Source: Pseudomonadota bacterium (GTDB lineage Bacteria > Desulfobacterota > Syntrophobacteria > Syntrophobacterales > Syntrophobacteraceae). Taken from it: a stretch of 64,000 nucleotides of DNA. The stretch spans positions 1 through 64,000 of the forward strand of contig JAEZHY010000039.1 in the NCBI GenBank assembly GCA_023416335.1. Reading direction: 5' to 3'. This document shows positions 32,669 to 42,261 of the stretch, piece after piece; within the stretch, counting starts at the first letter, position 1, and each line of letters opens with the position of its first letter. The notes under the pieces are model-generated. The model was not told the DNA's origin and made no database searches. It saw only the letters and a list, made by a program, of their open reading frames with translations. A program made the position numbers and the translations under genes.

Positions 32669-33463
32669 ATGACTCGCCCGAAACTGGTCGTAATCAACTC
32701 CGATCAGTCCGAACAATCCCGCGGCTCGCGGGACGGCAGGAAGTACCGTTTCGAATTGAGCAGAAAAAGGCTCGTCTTCTACGTCTTCAGCATGGTTTTT
32801 TCCCTTTGCTTCATGTTCGTGCTCGGAATTCTGGCGGGCAGGGGAATTGCCTTGGTCAGCGCGGAAGATTACTCGTTCAGGGCGGAGTTCATGCGTTTCC
32901 TCGGCCTTGGCAAACCGACCGGTCAGCCCGGACAGAATGCTGCGGAATCCTGGGGAGACCCCAGGAAGATGCTCGAATCGCTTAACTACTACGAAGACCT
33001 GACGCAGAAGGGCGGCGGAAATCCCGCTGCTCCCGCGCCGCCCATGCCGGTAGTCGAGCCGTACCGCCCGGCCGCCGATCCGACGAAAGAACCTGTCCGG
33101 AACGCGAAGCGGAATACTCCACCCGCACAGCCTCAACCGGCTTCCGCAACTCCCGAGAAGGCCTCCGCTCCCGAACCCGATAAAACGGCGAAAGCCGCGC
33201 CGCCTCCTGTCAATGTGCAGGGCGAACAGTACACGCTCCTTGTAGCTTCTCTGAAGGACCCCGAAAACGCCCAGCGCATGGTGGACCAGCTGAAGGGGAA
33301 AGGATACGCTCCCCGCATCGAGGCCCTCGATCTGAATGGGGGTGGGCGGTGGAGCCGGGTGCTCGTGGGGACCTTCCAGACACGGGACGCAGCAATCAAA
33401 TTCGCCGCCGATTTCAACAAGAAAGAAAACATGGAAGGGCTCGTCATTCGCGAGCCGAATTAA
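32669..33463 (+). CDS. SPOR-domain inner-membrane protein
   Basis: 264 residues, with AGGAGGACGGCTG before the ATG. It has a short cytoplasmic head, one membrane helix (about 32-56, LVFYVFSMVFSLCFMFVLGILAG) and a Pro/Ala-rich periplasmic linker (TPPAQPQPASATPEKASAPEP). A C-terminal SPOR domain (about 185-262, GEQYTLLVASLKDPENAQRMVDQLKGKGYAPRIEAL...) completes it. SPOR domains bind denuded septal peptidoglycan, so a role at division or in wall turnover is likely, as for DedD or FtsN-like proteins. The order argS-SPOR is common in this group of bacteria. Confidence 0.88.
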   Translation: MTRPKLVVINSDQSEQSRGSRDGRKYRFELSRKRLVFYVFSMVFSLCFMFVLGILAGRGIALVSAEDYSFRAEFMRFLGLGKPTGQPGQNAAESWGDPRKMLESLNYYEDLTQKGGGNPAAPAPPMPVVEPYRPAADPTKEPVRNAKRNTPPAQPQPASATPEKASAPEPDKTAKAAPPPVNVQGEQYTLLVASLKDPENAQRMVDQLKGKGYAPRIEALDLNGGGRWSRVLVGTFQTRDAAIKFAADFNKKENMEGLVIREPN

Positions 33464-33717
33464 GAACTTGCCCCAGGTTTATCGGAAAGTGCCGGAAGTA
33501 CCGGATCCTCTTCAAGCCGAGGTTTAGCTTGGCTCAGCAACTGCTCGTAAGCTTTTTCCCCTCACCAGTATTAACGTTTTGGATTTTGGCCGAACGGCAT
33601 CTTTTTCCAGAAACCTCAGCATTTCATTTGTCCGGCTTCACCGGGGCTTGGCGGAACCGGCTCGATTGTGGGAAATTCTCGAATCCAAACAGTTCATCGA
33701 CCTGAAAAGGGGAGAAG

Positions 33718-34548
33718 ATGCTACCCAAGCACAAAGGCCTCTATTTTCTGCCGTTCGCGTTTTTGCTTATTCCTCTTGCCGCCGCCGCGCAGCAAAAGCC
33801 CAGTCTGTGGAAGATTGTCGATGAACTGCAGTCGAAGCAATTCGTAGACCTGACGCACTCGTTCCAGCCCGGCATCCCTCACTGGCCCGGGTTTGACGAT
33901 GAGGAGCGGATTACCAGCTACTATTACGACGAGGGAATCGGCAAGAACGGTTCCGGTTTCCTGGCTCATCGCTACAGCATCCCGGGGCAATGGGGCACTC
34001 ATGTCGATCCGCCTGCCCATTTCATAAAAGGAAAACGATTCGTTGACGATATTCCAGTCAAAGAAATGATTCTCCCCATGGTGATAATAGACGTCGCCAA
34101 AAAGGTTGAGCAGAGCCCGGACTATCAGGTTTCAATGAACGACGTACAGGCGTGGGAAGCGAAATACGGCCAAATCCCGGCAAATTCCTTTGTCGCACTG
34201 AGAACGGACTGGTCGAAGAGATGGCCGGACAAGGAAAAGATGCGCAATGCCGACAGCAGCGGAGTCGCCCATTATCCGGGCTGGAGCCAACCCGTTTTGA
34301 CATACCTCTATGAAAAGCGAGGCATAACCGCCTCGGGTCACGAAACAACGGACACCGATCCCGGCGTCGCGACCAGCAAGGGCGATTATTCACTCGAAAC
34401 TTATGTTCTCTCTCAGAATAAATTCCAGATCGAACTGCTCGCCAATTTGGACAAGGTCCCGGAGTACGGTGCAATTGCCGTAGCGACATTCCCTAAACCC
34501 TGGAAAGGCTCAGGGTTCCCGGCGCGGGTGTTTGCAGTTGTCCCGTGA
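33718..34548 (+). CDS. Exported cyclase-family (kynurenine formamidase-like) metal hydrolase
   Basis: 276 residues behind AAAAGGGGAGAAG. Signal peptide MLPKHKGLYFLPFAFLLIPLAAAA. FVDLTHSFQPGIPHWPGF begins the cyclase domain. The metal-site motif GQWGTHVDPPAHF supplies His95, Asp97 and His101. GVAHYPGWSQPVLTYLYEKRGITASGHETTDTDPG is the family's C-terminal substrate segment. Relatives hydrolyse N-formyl amides, isatin or cyclic amides. Export to the periplasm is less usual for this family. The substrate is not apparent and no operon partner is present. Confidence 0.85.
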   Translation: MLPKHKGLYFLPFAFLLIPLAAAAQQKPSLWKIVDELQSKQFVDLTHSFQPGIPHWPGFDDEERITSYYYDEGIGKNGSGFLAHRYSIPGQWGTHVDPPAHFIKGKRFVDDIPVKEMILPMVIIDVAKKVEQSPDYQVSMNDVQAWEAKYGQIPANSFVALRTDWSKRWPDKEKMRNADSSGVAHYPGWSQPVLTYLYEKRGITASGHETTDTDPGVATSKGDYSLETYVLSQNKFQIELLANLDKVPEYGAIAVATFPKPWKGSGFPARVFAVVP

Positions 34549-34734
34549 TATGGAACTACCGTATAAGAGCTTAACGTGGGGCGCAAGGCAAGCTGCTCAA
34601 GCCATATAAGATAGCACATGGATGGAACGAGGCCATGGAAGGACAACCATTACTTCAAAAGTGGCTTTGTCGGGCCGATGGTTAAAGAATTCCGCTAATT
34701 CAAGAATCGTTATCGTTCGATTATAAATGGAAGT

Positions 34735-35367
34735 ATGACTATCATCGATACGGAGAATTTTGGGATGTGGTCTCCTTTCAGCTTGTTATCCCAGTACGAA
34801 AACCGGATGAACGGATTCGTTAAATTCTCCGTGGTCCTTGCCGGTTATGTCTTTTCGCTGCTCGCGGCGTTCCTTGTATGCTACCTTCGAGAGCTTCAGT
34901 TCCAACGGGATGGTGTCGACACGTCAGGGGGCATGTATGCATGGGGCGACCTGATCACTTTCTCCATGGTGTTCGGCCCGCCTGCGCTCCTGACCACCGG
35001 AGCGGCACTTTACTTTTTGCGGCGCTCACAGAAGTTCTGGACTGCGATCTCGATATCGTCGTTGCCGATCGCTTTTACAGGTCTTGCCTCTTTGCTTCTC
35101 GCCGCAGTGGTTATGGGGGGCCGACAGTCGATCCCGGGTGATTTGGCGTTTCTCGGCATTCTCCGTATGTATCCGGCGCCCATGCTTTTCTCCGCCTTCG
35201 TTTTCTGCGCGTTCCTTGCGCCATCCCGGCATTATCGCAGGCTGCTGTTAGGGGCGGCCGCGATCGAGATGCCTGCCGCCCTCTGTTGCTCCTATTTCAT
35301 CGCCTCGCCGTTTGTCTGGGTTATTTGGCACGGCATTTCCAATATGCTCGGGTGGTCCTCCTGGTAG
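34735..35367 (+). CDS. Integral membrane protein, unknown function
   Basis: 210 residues with about six hydrophobic helices: VKFSVVLAGYVFSLLAAFLVCYL, LITFSMVFGPPALLTTGAALYFL, ISSLPIAFTGLASLLLAAVVMG, MLFSAFVFCAFLAP, LLLGAAAIEMPAALCCSYFIA and a terminal WVIWHGISNMLGWSSW. The N-terminal 30 residues are polar. There is no family I can name and no ribosome site of note. It is alone on the plus strand before the AbiE operon and does not share its promoter, because the operators lie between them. Confidence 0.55.
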   Translation: MTIIDTENFGMWSPFSLLSQYENRMNGFVKFSVVLAGYVFSLLAAFLVCYLRELQFQRDGVDTSGGMYAWGDLITFSMVFGPPALLTTGAALYFLRRSQKFWTAISISSLPIAFTGLASLLLAAVVMGGRQSIPGDLAFLGILRMYPAPMLFSAFVFCAFLAPSRHYRRLLLGAAAIEMPAALCCSYFIASPFVWVIWHGISNMLGWSSW

Positions 35368-35401
35368 CCGCCATCCGGTTCGCTTGACAATCATGCCCGT
35401 A

Positions 35402-35497
35402 ACCCATAACAGATTTATGGGTATTGGGAATATTTCTCAAGCTAGTGGCTTTTACTTGACACGAATATTCGAAACCCATAAAGTTCTTATGTGTTTC
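35402..35497 (+). promoter_or_regulatory. AbiE operon promoter with two matched operator palindromes
   Basis: Site 1 is ACCCATAA-5-TTATGGGT (35402-35422), perfect. Site 2 is GAAACCCATAA-5-TTATGTGTTTC (35471-35497), with one mismatch. Both have the same core and a 5-bp centre, and their centres are 72 bp apart. A promoter TTGACA (35456-35461), 17-bp spacer, TAAAGT (35479-35484) lies so that site 2 covers the -10 region. This is the layout expected for autorepression by AbiEi, which binds inverted repeats in characterised systems. Confidence 0.8.
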
Positions 35498-35523
35498 TAG
35501 CTATTTTGTCAAAAGAGGCAGAG

Positions 35524-36330
35524 ATGAAGCACAATGGATTCTTCGAAGTGCATCCTGTGTTCACTGTGGATGAGTTCGCCCGATATCTCATGATACTTGG
35601 GGAAGGGGGGGCAAGGACTCAAGAATCTATCCTGGCCTATTACAGGAAGACGGGACGTATCGTCAGCGTACGCCGCGGATTGTATGCAGTTATTCCTCCG
35701 GGGAGAGCCCGGGATTCCTACCCGGTTGATCATTTCCTGATCGCGGCGAAGCTGACCGATGACGCAGTTGTGTCGTATCATACCGCCCTTGAGTTCCATG
35801 GGCGGGCTTATTCGGTCCAGGAATACTTTACCTACTCGTCAGCTCATCCGCCGAGCCCTCTCACATTTCGTTCCAAGCTCTTCCGGGGGACTAAATTTCC
35901 GGAGGCTCTCGCACGGGTTGGGAAAGAAGGATTCGGTGTACTGGCTACCGAAAGAGCAGGCTTGGCAATCAGAGTGACCAGTCTGGAGCGCACCTTTGTG
36001 GATGTTTTGAATCGTCCAGACCTTTCAGGAGGTTGGGAGGAGATTTGGAGATCGCTTGAGTCCATTGAATTTTTCGATCTCGAAGAAGTCGTCGAGTATG
36101 TGCTTTTACTTAGGAATGCGACGACGGCGGCGAAAGTGGGATTCTTCCTCGAGCAACATCGTGAACCTCTGATGGTTGAAAATCGCCATCTCGAATCTCT
36201 TAAAAAGCTTCGGCCACAACAGCCTCATTACCTGGATCGCGCCACGCGAGAACCCGGACGCCTCGAACCCGAATGGAACCTGATAGTCCCCCCGGAAATA
36301 CATGATCGAACGTGGGGAGAAATTCTGTGA
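35524..36330 (+). CDS. abiEi: AbiEi-type antitoxin and autorepressor
   Basis: 268 residues from the ATG at 35524, which has AGAGGCAG upstream. The earlier ATG at 35491 lies inside the operator. The N-terminal winged helix (FTVDEFARYLMILGEGGARTQESILAYYRKTGRIVSVRRGLYAV) is followed by LIAAKLTDDAVVSYHTALEFHG, the antitoxin core of the AbiEi family, and a C-terminal helical domain. It binds DNA to repress its own operon and opposes the AbiEii toxin without a stable complex in known cases (type IV). Its stop overlaps the toxin start in GTGA. Confidence 0.9.
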   Translation: MKHNGFFEVHPVFTVDEFARYLMILGEGGARTQESILAYYRKTGRIVSVRRGLYAVIPPGRARDSYPVDHFLIAAKLTDDAVVSYHTALEFHGRAYSVQEYFTYSSAHPPSPLTFRSKLFRGTKFPEALARVGKEGFGVLATERAGLAIRVTSLERTFVDVLNRPDLSGGWEEIWRSLESIEFFDLEEVVEYVLLLRNATTAAKVGFFLEQHREPLMVENRHLESLKKLRPQQPHYLDRATREPGRLEPEWNLIVPPEIHDRTWGEIL

Positions 36331-37265
36331 AGATTTCTCTCCAGAAGTTAGTTGCCGAGGCACAAACAACCGGATTCAGACCGGAGATCCTCGAGAAGGT
36401 TGCTCACCTGCTTCTGTTGCTGAACGCAATTCAAAGTCATCCTTTCTTGAAGGGCAAGCTGGCCCTCAAAGGGGGAACGGCTCTCAATCTTTTTGTTTTG
36501 GAAATCCCCAGGCTGTCGGTAGACATCGATCTGAACTACATCGGAGCCGAAGACAAAGAAACGATGCTTGCTGAGCGGCCGAAGCTGGAGCAAACGATTC
36601 AGGCTGCATTTGAACGTAGTGGCTTTACCGTTAGGCGGATACCTGACGGACATGATCATGCTGGAGGCAAATGGTCGCTTCGCTATGAAAGCGCGCTTGG
36701 CCAGACCGGCAATCTTGAGGTCGACTTGAATTTCATGTTCCGCGTTCCACTATGGCCCATTGTTGCCCGCGATTCTCTCGAGATAGGGGTATGGAGGGCG
36801 ACTGAAATCCCGATGCTCAATTACCACGAGCTAGCGGCGGGAAAACTTGCGGCGCTGTTGTCACGCAGACAGGCAAGAGATCTGTTCGACAGCCATCGTA
36901 TTCTCCAGATGGACAATCTGGATTCCGAACTGCTTCGTATAGGTTTTGTTGTTTATGGAGCCATGAACCGCAAGGACTGGCGAACTGTTTCCGTCAATGA
37001 TGTGAATTTTGGGGCAACTGAGTTGACCAGTCAGTTAACACCAACCCTGCGCAGACATACTGCGGGAGCCAAAGCGGCATCGCTTGAGTTCGGAAAGCGT
37101 CTGGTGGACGAATGCCGAGACCGCCTTTCCGTATTATTGCCCCTTAGAGACACTGAGCGAGAGTTCCTTGACCTGCTGCTTGATAAAGGGGTGATTGAAC
37201 CTTCAAGCCTTACCTCGGATGAGGGTCTACAGCGGGCTATACAGAGACAACCGCTTCTCGAATGA
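36327..37265 (+). CDS. abiEii: AbiEii-type nucleotidyltransferase toxin
   Basis: I take the GTG at 36327, which overlaps the antitoxin stop as GTGA and has GGGGAG upstream. The product has 312 residues. LKGGTALNLFVLEIPRLSVDIDLNYIG is the DNA-polymerase-beta-type nucleotidyltransferase motif (Gly-Gly-Thr near 49-51, Asp66 and Asp68), and NLEVDLNFMFR supplies the third acid. IPMLNYHELAAGKLAALLSRRQARDLFDSHRIL is the conserved K/D segment of AbiEii. Known members add nucleotides to tRNA acceptor ends and stop growth, giving phage abortive infection. It is intact and complete. Confidence 0.92.
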   Translation: MKISLQKLVAEAQTTGFRPEILEKVAHLLLLLNAIQSHPFLKGKLALKGGTALNLFVLEIPRLSVDIDLNYIGAEDKETMLAERPKLEQTIQAAFERSGFTVRRIPDGHDHAGGKWSLRYESALGQTGNLEVDLNFMFRVPLWPIVARDSLEIGVWRATEIPMLNYHELAAGKLAALLSRRQARDLFDSHRILQMDNLDSELLRIGFVVYGAMNRKDWRTVSVNDVNFGATELTSQLTPTLRRHTAGAKAASLEFGKRLVDECRDRLSVLLPLRDTEREFLDLLLDKGVIEPSSLTSDEGLQRAIQRQPLLE

Positions 37266-37362
37266 AAGCGTTCAATGTCCGAAAGCACCGGGGATTGGTT
37301 TAATCCCGTTTCAACCCTACGCTAAATAGCCCTGTTGGGTAAAATGCTTTCGAAAGCAGAAC

Positions 37363-37393
37363 AAATGGGCCGGAATGAATCCGGCCCATTTTT
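37363..37393. terminator. Hairpin terminator between abiEii and the chemoreceptor gene
   Basis: AAATGGGCCGGA (37363-37374) and TCCGGCCCATTT (37380-37391) pair perfectly and are flanked by A and T runs on both sides. It can serve both the plus-strand AbiE operon and the convergent minus-strand chemoreceptor gene. Confidence 0.85.
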
Positions 37394-37507
37394 CTTTCCG
37401 TCAGCTGAGCCGATAGGAACATCCCGGCCGACTCTATACCTGGAACCTGTTTCCTGCCTCAGCTGAGGGATTTCTGTTCGACGGTTCCGATTACGTTCTA
37501 ATGTGGT

Positions 37508-39475
37508 CTAGAAATCGAAATCCTTTTCATCCAGCGGGATAATCTGCTCCGGAGTTCTGCGAGCTGTGTGTTTGTAAGGAGCGGTTTTCCCGTCCGCGTT
37601 CCCGGGCAGGCCCGGTCGCTCCTGCCGGACGGCTCGGGACAAGGCGAGCTTTCCTTTCTCCTGGGTCGGTTTCCGGTCGGAATCTTTTTCGCCTTTCTTC
37701 AAGCGGCCGTTGCGGCCGACCATCTTTTCCAGTTCAATAACGAAGGTTTTCATCTGGTCGGCCTGGGCGTTCAACTGCTCGGCAGCAGACGCCGATTCTT
37801 CCGCATTGGCGGCGTTATGCTGGACGACCTGGTCCATCTCGTTTACGGATTTGCTGATCTGCTCGATCCCCTGGGCCTGTTCGCTGGATGCCGCGGCAAT
37901 CTCACCCACCAACTCGGCCATCTTTGAGGCGCCGTCCACCACCCTGGAGAACCCATGACTCGTCTTTTCCACCACCGCGGATCCGTCATTGATCCTGGCA
38001 ACGGTCGACTGAATCAGATCGGAGGTGTTCCTGGCGGCTTCCGCTGCACGGATTGCAAGGTTGCGCACCTCGTCCGCAACAACCGCGAACCCGGCCCCGG
38101 CCTCTCCCGCCCTTGCGGCTTCGACTGCGGCGTTCAGGGCCAGCAGGTTCGTCTGAAAGGCAATCTCGTCTATTGTCTTGACGATCTTCGACGTTTCCAC
38201 GCTCGCTCGTGATATTTCGTCCATTGACCCCATGAGCTGTGTCATGGAGTCGCCGGCTTCGGTTATGGTGTTTTTCGTTTCGCCCATGAGCCGGTTGGCC
38301 TGATTTGCGTTATCGGCATTCTGTTTCGTCATGGAAGCCATTTCTTCGAGAGCCGATGAAGTCTCTTCAATAGCCGCGGCCTGCTGAGAGGCCCCCTCTG
38401 CCAGTTGCCGGCTCGTATCGGAAATCACCCCGGATGCGCCCGCTACCTGCTCGGCTCCGTTCAGAAGGCCTCCGATTACGCCCTTGAGATATCGTGTTAT
38501 GGCCCAGGTCAGAAGCGACGATAGAATTATCCCGGCAAGGAGGGCCAAGCCTGAGACGCTCAGAATGATCATCCTGGCGTATCTCGTGCTTCGGCTCATA
38601 TCGCTTGCAAATTCGAGTCTCGCCTTGTCACAGATTTCCTGAACAGCCCGGGCCGAATCGACCATGGTCGAGTCAGCAGCTTTTTTCTGGTCCGCCAGGC
38701 TTGCGTATTTTGCAAAGCTCTGGGAGTAGGCCTGAACGGAAGCGATCACCTTGTCGGTCTGGTCCAGATTGACCTGCTGTTTGAACCGCGACCGCAAATC
38801 TTTGCTGATTTCCAGGATTTTTGCTATACGCGACTCCACTTCGACCCTGTGTTTCTTGTCTCCGGAAACCGCGAATTCTTTCTCAAAACCCCTGACTTCG
38901 AGAAACCATTTCGCAATACGGTTTGCGTCTTCCATTTTGGTTTTCTTGTCCGAAATTGCGCCTTCGGATCCTCCCTCACCGGCGTATTTCAGCAACTCGT
39001 CGAGTTGGTTCTTCTGATCGGTGAGGATGGAATCGGTCTCCTTAAGCGCGGCCAGAGACCTTGCTTCCATCTCGACCACAACGGCATCCTGGGCCTTTTT
39101 GCCGTCCACGTAGGAATGAAAGGCACCGGCGTATTTCCCGAGTTCGCCCAGGGCTCTTTGCAGGCCCTCTTTTTCCGTTTCCGAATCGCTCTGCCTTATG
39201 GCCTTTTCAGCGCGATTCCGGAAGTCCGCGACCATGTCGTCGACTTTCTGGGCGTAGCTTGCATCGGTTCGAATAATGAAATTCTTTTCGTGGCGACGGG
39301 CCTCGAGGATCATCTTCACCAGATCTTCCGAGACTTCCGCTTTCTGCCACATGCCGGCGACAACGGTCATCGCTTTTAGCCCCGCGCATGAAATGATTGC
39401 GAGGAGCACAAGGAGTATTCCAAATCCGCCGAAAATCTTGGTGCCGAGTTTCTGGTTAAGGAGCTTTTGCAGCAT
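37508..39475 (-). CDS. Methyl-accepting chemotaxis protein
   Basis: 655 residues from the ATG at 39475 (AAAAGGACC upstream). An open frame continues to 39709 but adds no sense. One membrane helix (8-32, [19 protein letters not shown]) is followed by an all-helical periplasmic sensor of about 270 residues with repeated [12 protein letters not shown] and [12 protein letters not shown] motifs, as in the HBM-type bimodular sensor. A second helix ([24 protein letters not shown]) leads to the signalling domain with the hairpin [38 protein letters not shown]. The C-terminal [11 protein letters not shown] may be a docking tail for CheR. No che genes are in view. It probably senses a small organic acid (inference). 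Confidence 0.93.
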   Translation of the reverse strand: MLQKLLNQKLGTKIFGGFGILLVLLAIISCAGLKAMTVVAGMWQKAEVSEDLVKMILEARRHEKNFIIRTDASYAQKVDDMVADFRNRAEKAIRQSDSETEKEGLQRALGELGKYAGAFHSYVDGKKAQDAVVVEMEARSLAALKETDSILTDQKNQLDELLKYAGEGGSEGAISDKKTKMEDANRIAKWFLEVRGFEKEFAVSGDKKHRVEVESRIAKILEISKDLRSRFKQQVNLDQTDKVIASVQAYSQSFAKYASLADQKKAADSTMVDSARAVQEICDKARLEFASDMSRSTRYARMIILSVSGLALLAGIILSSLLTWAITRYLKGVIGGLLNGAEQVAGASGVISDTSRQLAEGASQQAAAIEETSSALEEMASMTKQNADNANQANRLMGETKNTITEAGDSMTQLMGSMDEISRASVETSKIVKTIDEIAFQTNLLALNAAVEAARAGEAGAGFAVVADEVRNLAIRAAEAARNTSDLIQSTVARINDGSAVVEKTSHGFSRVVDGASKMAELVGEIAAASSEQAQGIEQISKSVNEMDQVVQHNAANAEESASAAEQLNAQADQMKTFVIELEKMVGRNGRLKKGEKDSDRKPTQEKGKLALSRAVRQERPGLPGNADGKTAPYKHTARRTPEQIIPLDEKDFDF

Positions 39476-39733
39476 GAGGGGGGGTCCTTTTGTGCGGTTA
39501 AAGGTGTACAGCTGCCGGGTTAAATCACGATCTGAAACCTGAACACGTACCTGTCGCGGAAATTGAGACGCAGATCTGCCATTCCTCTTTCCATTACAGT
39601 AGGTACGGAAGAATTGTGTCCGATCTTTAGGGGAAATTAAGAAAACTCTGACACGGACTGGATGGTTTTGCGGCGCAGGAACGCGAAAATTGAGGAGTGG
39701 GACTTTCAAGGCGGAACTTGGGATTTGAGACGA

Positions 39734-41413
39734 TCAGCCTTTTGCCGACGCCCGGTCCAGAAGCTCCCTGGCGTGCTCGCGCGCCTTCTGGGAAATGGAG
39801 ACCCCGCCGAGCATGCGGGCAAGCTCCTCGGAGCGCTCCCCGTCCGACAGCATCCGGATGCCGGTCACGGTTTCGTCCCCCGAGGCTTCTTTTCTGACGA
39901 GATAGTGCCACTGGCCGTAACAGGCGATTTGAGGGAGGTGGGTTATGCAGATGACCTGGTGGCGTGCGGCCAGATTCTTTATTTGAAGGCCGACCAGGTC
40001 GGCTGTACGACCGCCGATTCCCGTATCGACTTCATCGAAGATCAGGGTCTCGGCTTCGCCTTTTCGGCTGAGCAGGCTTTTGAGCGCAAGAAGAATTCTC
40101 GACAGCTCGCCGCCGGAAGCAATCTTTGCCAGCGGCTTCAGTCCTTCTCCGGGGTTGGCGGAGAGAAGGAACTCTATACGATCTATCCCTGTCGGAGAGA
40201 ACGCGGTCTCTTCTTCGGATTCTTCGAAACTGACCGCAAAACGGGCACGCGGCATATCCAGCTGAGCGAGATTGCCCGCCACCTCGCCGGACAGCAAGTC
40301 GGCCGCTTTTCTGCGTCTGGATGAAAGGTCGCGCGCTTTTTCGAGGTATGCGCCGCGGAGTGTTTGAAGTTCTTGCTCGATCTCTTCCAGCCGGGCTCCG
40401 GATTCTTCCTCGCCACCGGCTTCCTCCCGAAGCTCTTCGAGCCTTGCAAGCATCTCGGTTACGCTTTTCCCGTACTTTTTGCCGAGCCTTCCTATCAGCG
40501 CAAGCCGCTCCTCGACTCTCGCGAGCCTTCCCGGGTCGAAAACAATGCGGCCCGAGTACTGCTGGAGCAAATGGGAGAGTTCTTTCAAATTGATTCGGCT
40601 CTGTTCGAGAAATTCGGCCAGGTGCTGCTGAGAGGAATCTACCCGGATAATGGCGGTGAGTTCTTTTTCGACCTCGGTAAGCCGCTCCAGGACAGCGCCC
40701 TTTTCGGAGTAGAGAGTCCCGACCGCTCTTTGCGAGGCCTCGGCCAGGATCGCCGCATGTTTCAGGATTTCGCGCTCTCGTCCGAGTTCCAGGTCTTCAT
40801 CCGGCTGGAGCCCCGCGGATTCGAGTTCCCGGATCTGAAAGCGGATGAAATCCATCTGCGCGGCCTTTTGTTCCCTCGCCCTTCGCATTCGGGCAAGTTC
40901 ATCCTTCTTCGCCTGCCGTATCGAGAAGATTTCTTTGACCTCGGCGCAGAGTCCTTCGAGTTCTCCGAACGCATCGAGCAGTCCGAGATGGTTCTGAGGA
41001 TCCAGCAACAGCTGGTGTTCGTGCTGACCGGAGATCGAAATGAGAAGGGGAGAAAGCTGCTGAAGCTGCTGCAGAGATGCGGCCTGGTCGTTTAAGAAGA
41101 CGCGGTTGCGTCCGTTTCTGTTGATGCTCCGCCTGACAATGAGTTCAGGCCCGGAGTCTATTCCCCATTCCTGTAGATATTCGCGGCACAGTCCGCCTGC
41201 CGGCAGCGACAGGATTGCCTCGACGCTCGCCTCCGCCGCCCCGGTACGAATCATCTCCTGCGATGCGCGGCTCCCGAGTATCAGGTTCACCGCGTCGACC
41301 AGGATCGATTTCCCGGCGCCAGTTTCACCGGAAAGGACGTTGAATCCAGGTTGGAAGCGGATCTGCAGGTCCCGGATTATCGCGAAATTATGAATCGCCA
41401 GTTCGGTCAGCAC
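39734..41413 (-). CDS. recN: DNA repair protein RecN
   Basis: 559 residues from a GTG start. LAIHNFAIIRDLQIRFQPGFNVLSGETGAGKSILVDAVNLILG has the Walker A (GETGAGKS). A coiled-coil middle (REILKHAAILAEASQRAVG...) separates it from the C-terminal half, with the signature SGGELSRILLALKSLL and Walker B TLIFDEVDTGIGG. It is the SMC-like ATPase that acts on double-strand breaks. The DNA of the minus strand flanks is unremarkable, and it stands alone. Confidence 0.96.
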   Translation of the reverse strand: MLTELAIHNFAIIRDLQIRFQPGFNVLSGETGAGKSILVDAVNLILGSRASQEMIRTGAAEASVEAILSLPAGGLCREYLQEWGIDSGPELIVRRSINRNGRNRVFLNDQAASLQQLQQLSPLLISISGQHEHQLLLDPQNHLGLLDAFGELEGLCAEVKEIFSIRQAKKDELARMRRAREQKAAQMDFIRFQIRELESAGLQPDEDLELGREREILKHAAILAEASQRAVGTLYSEKGAVLERLTEVEKELTAIIRVDSSQQHLAEFLEQSRINLKELSHLLQQYSGRIVFDPGRLARVEERLALIGRLGKKYGKSVTEMLARLEELREEAGGEEESGARLEEIEQELQTLRGAYLEKARDLSSRRRKAADLLSGEVAGNLAQLDMPRARFAVSFEESEEETAFSPTGIDRIEFLLSANPGEGLKPLAKIASGGELSRILLALKSLLSRKGEAETLIFDEVDTGIGGRTADLVGLQIKNLAARHQVICITHLPQIACYGQWHYLVRKEASGDETVTGIRMLSDGERSEELARMLGGVSISQKAREHARELLDRASAKG

Positions 41414-41769
41414 TTCTGAAATTCCCTTTTTTGAAAGTGCCTGATTCTATCAACAAAAAAGGGAAAGGGACAAACTTAAAGAGACATGTCAGAGGAACTG
41501 CTGCCGATCGAGAAATTTCCGTGGGATTAGCGCAAAAGGACAAACGGGGGGACTCGCCCGTGGAGCGGCAGAGTTATGTAGCGAAACCATCCGGTCTGCC
41601 GGGATGGGGTTCCCAAGCCGGAGCTTGGGAACCAGCGGACCAAACAGTGTTCTTAAAAGCAACACGAATTGATGATGCCGAGCCGATTTGGCTCTTCACT
41701 GTCGGAAAGAAAACCATCAGACCGTCCAGCTGTATTCAGCCTTCATGGTCCCAGGGTTGGAACATTCGA
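41414..41769. other. Spacer with a family C hairpin
   Basis: The stretch between recN and the rubrerythrin gene holds one palindrome (41608-41633) and no supported gene. The frame open on the plus strand across it is the antisense of rubrerythrin. Confidence 0.5.
41608..41633. repeat. Palindromic hairpin, family C
   Basis: Arms GGTTCCCAAGC and GCTTGGGAACC are perfect over 11 bp with a CGGA loop, followed by CAGCGGA as in other copies. Confidence 0.75.
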
Positions 41770-42261
41770 TCAGACCTTGAAGTAGGCTTTCTTGTTTGCG
41801 CCACAGACGGGGCAAACGTCGGGACAATTTGCTTCGGCCGTGTGGCCGCACACCTTGCAGATCCAGTAGTCCTGGACGGGGAATTTGTCAGGGTCGGCCA
41901 ATGCCTTCTTGTACAACTGGGAATGGAGTTCTTCCACCTTGTTGGCGTATGTGAAGCCGAGTTCTGCGGATTTGTTCCCTTCCTCTTTGGCGTCGGCAAT
42001 CATCTGAGGATACATTTTGGTGTACTCGTGGGTTTCGCCGGCTATGGCATCCTCGATGTTTTCTTTTGTGGCCTTTACCTTTCCCGCTGTCCGAAGATGC
42101 TTTATCGCATGAACCGTTTCCGCCTCGGCAATGGCGCGGAACAACTTGGCAACGCCGTGCAGGAACTCGTCTTCCGCCCTCTGGGCATATGCGAGATATC
42201 TTCTGTTAGCCTGGGATTCGCCTGCGAAAGCATCCATGAGATCTTTTTCCGTTTTGGACAT
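41770..42261 (-). CDS. rbr: Rubrerythrin
   Basis: 163 residues from the ATG at 42261 (GGAGGAGAAAAA upstream); an earlier open start at 42309 is ignored. FAGESQANRRYLAYAQRAEDE and AEAETVHAIKHL give the diiron Glu/His ligands. The second four-helix half has EDAIAGETHEYTKMYPQMI, and the end carries a rubredoxin-like Fe(Cys)4 site, CKVCGHTAEANCPDVCPVCG. It reduces hydrogen peroxide in strict anaerobes. A CDS of this kind fits an oxygen-sensitive host. It is monocistronic. Confidence 0.95.
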   Translation of the reverse strand: MSKTEKDLMDAFAGESQANRRYLAYAQRAEDEFLHGVAKLFRAIAEAETVHAIKHLRTAGKVKATKENIEDAIAGETHEYTKMYPQMIADAKEEGNKSAELGFTYANKVEELHSQLYKKALADPDKFPVQDYWICKVCGHTAEANCPDVCPVCGANKKAYFKV

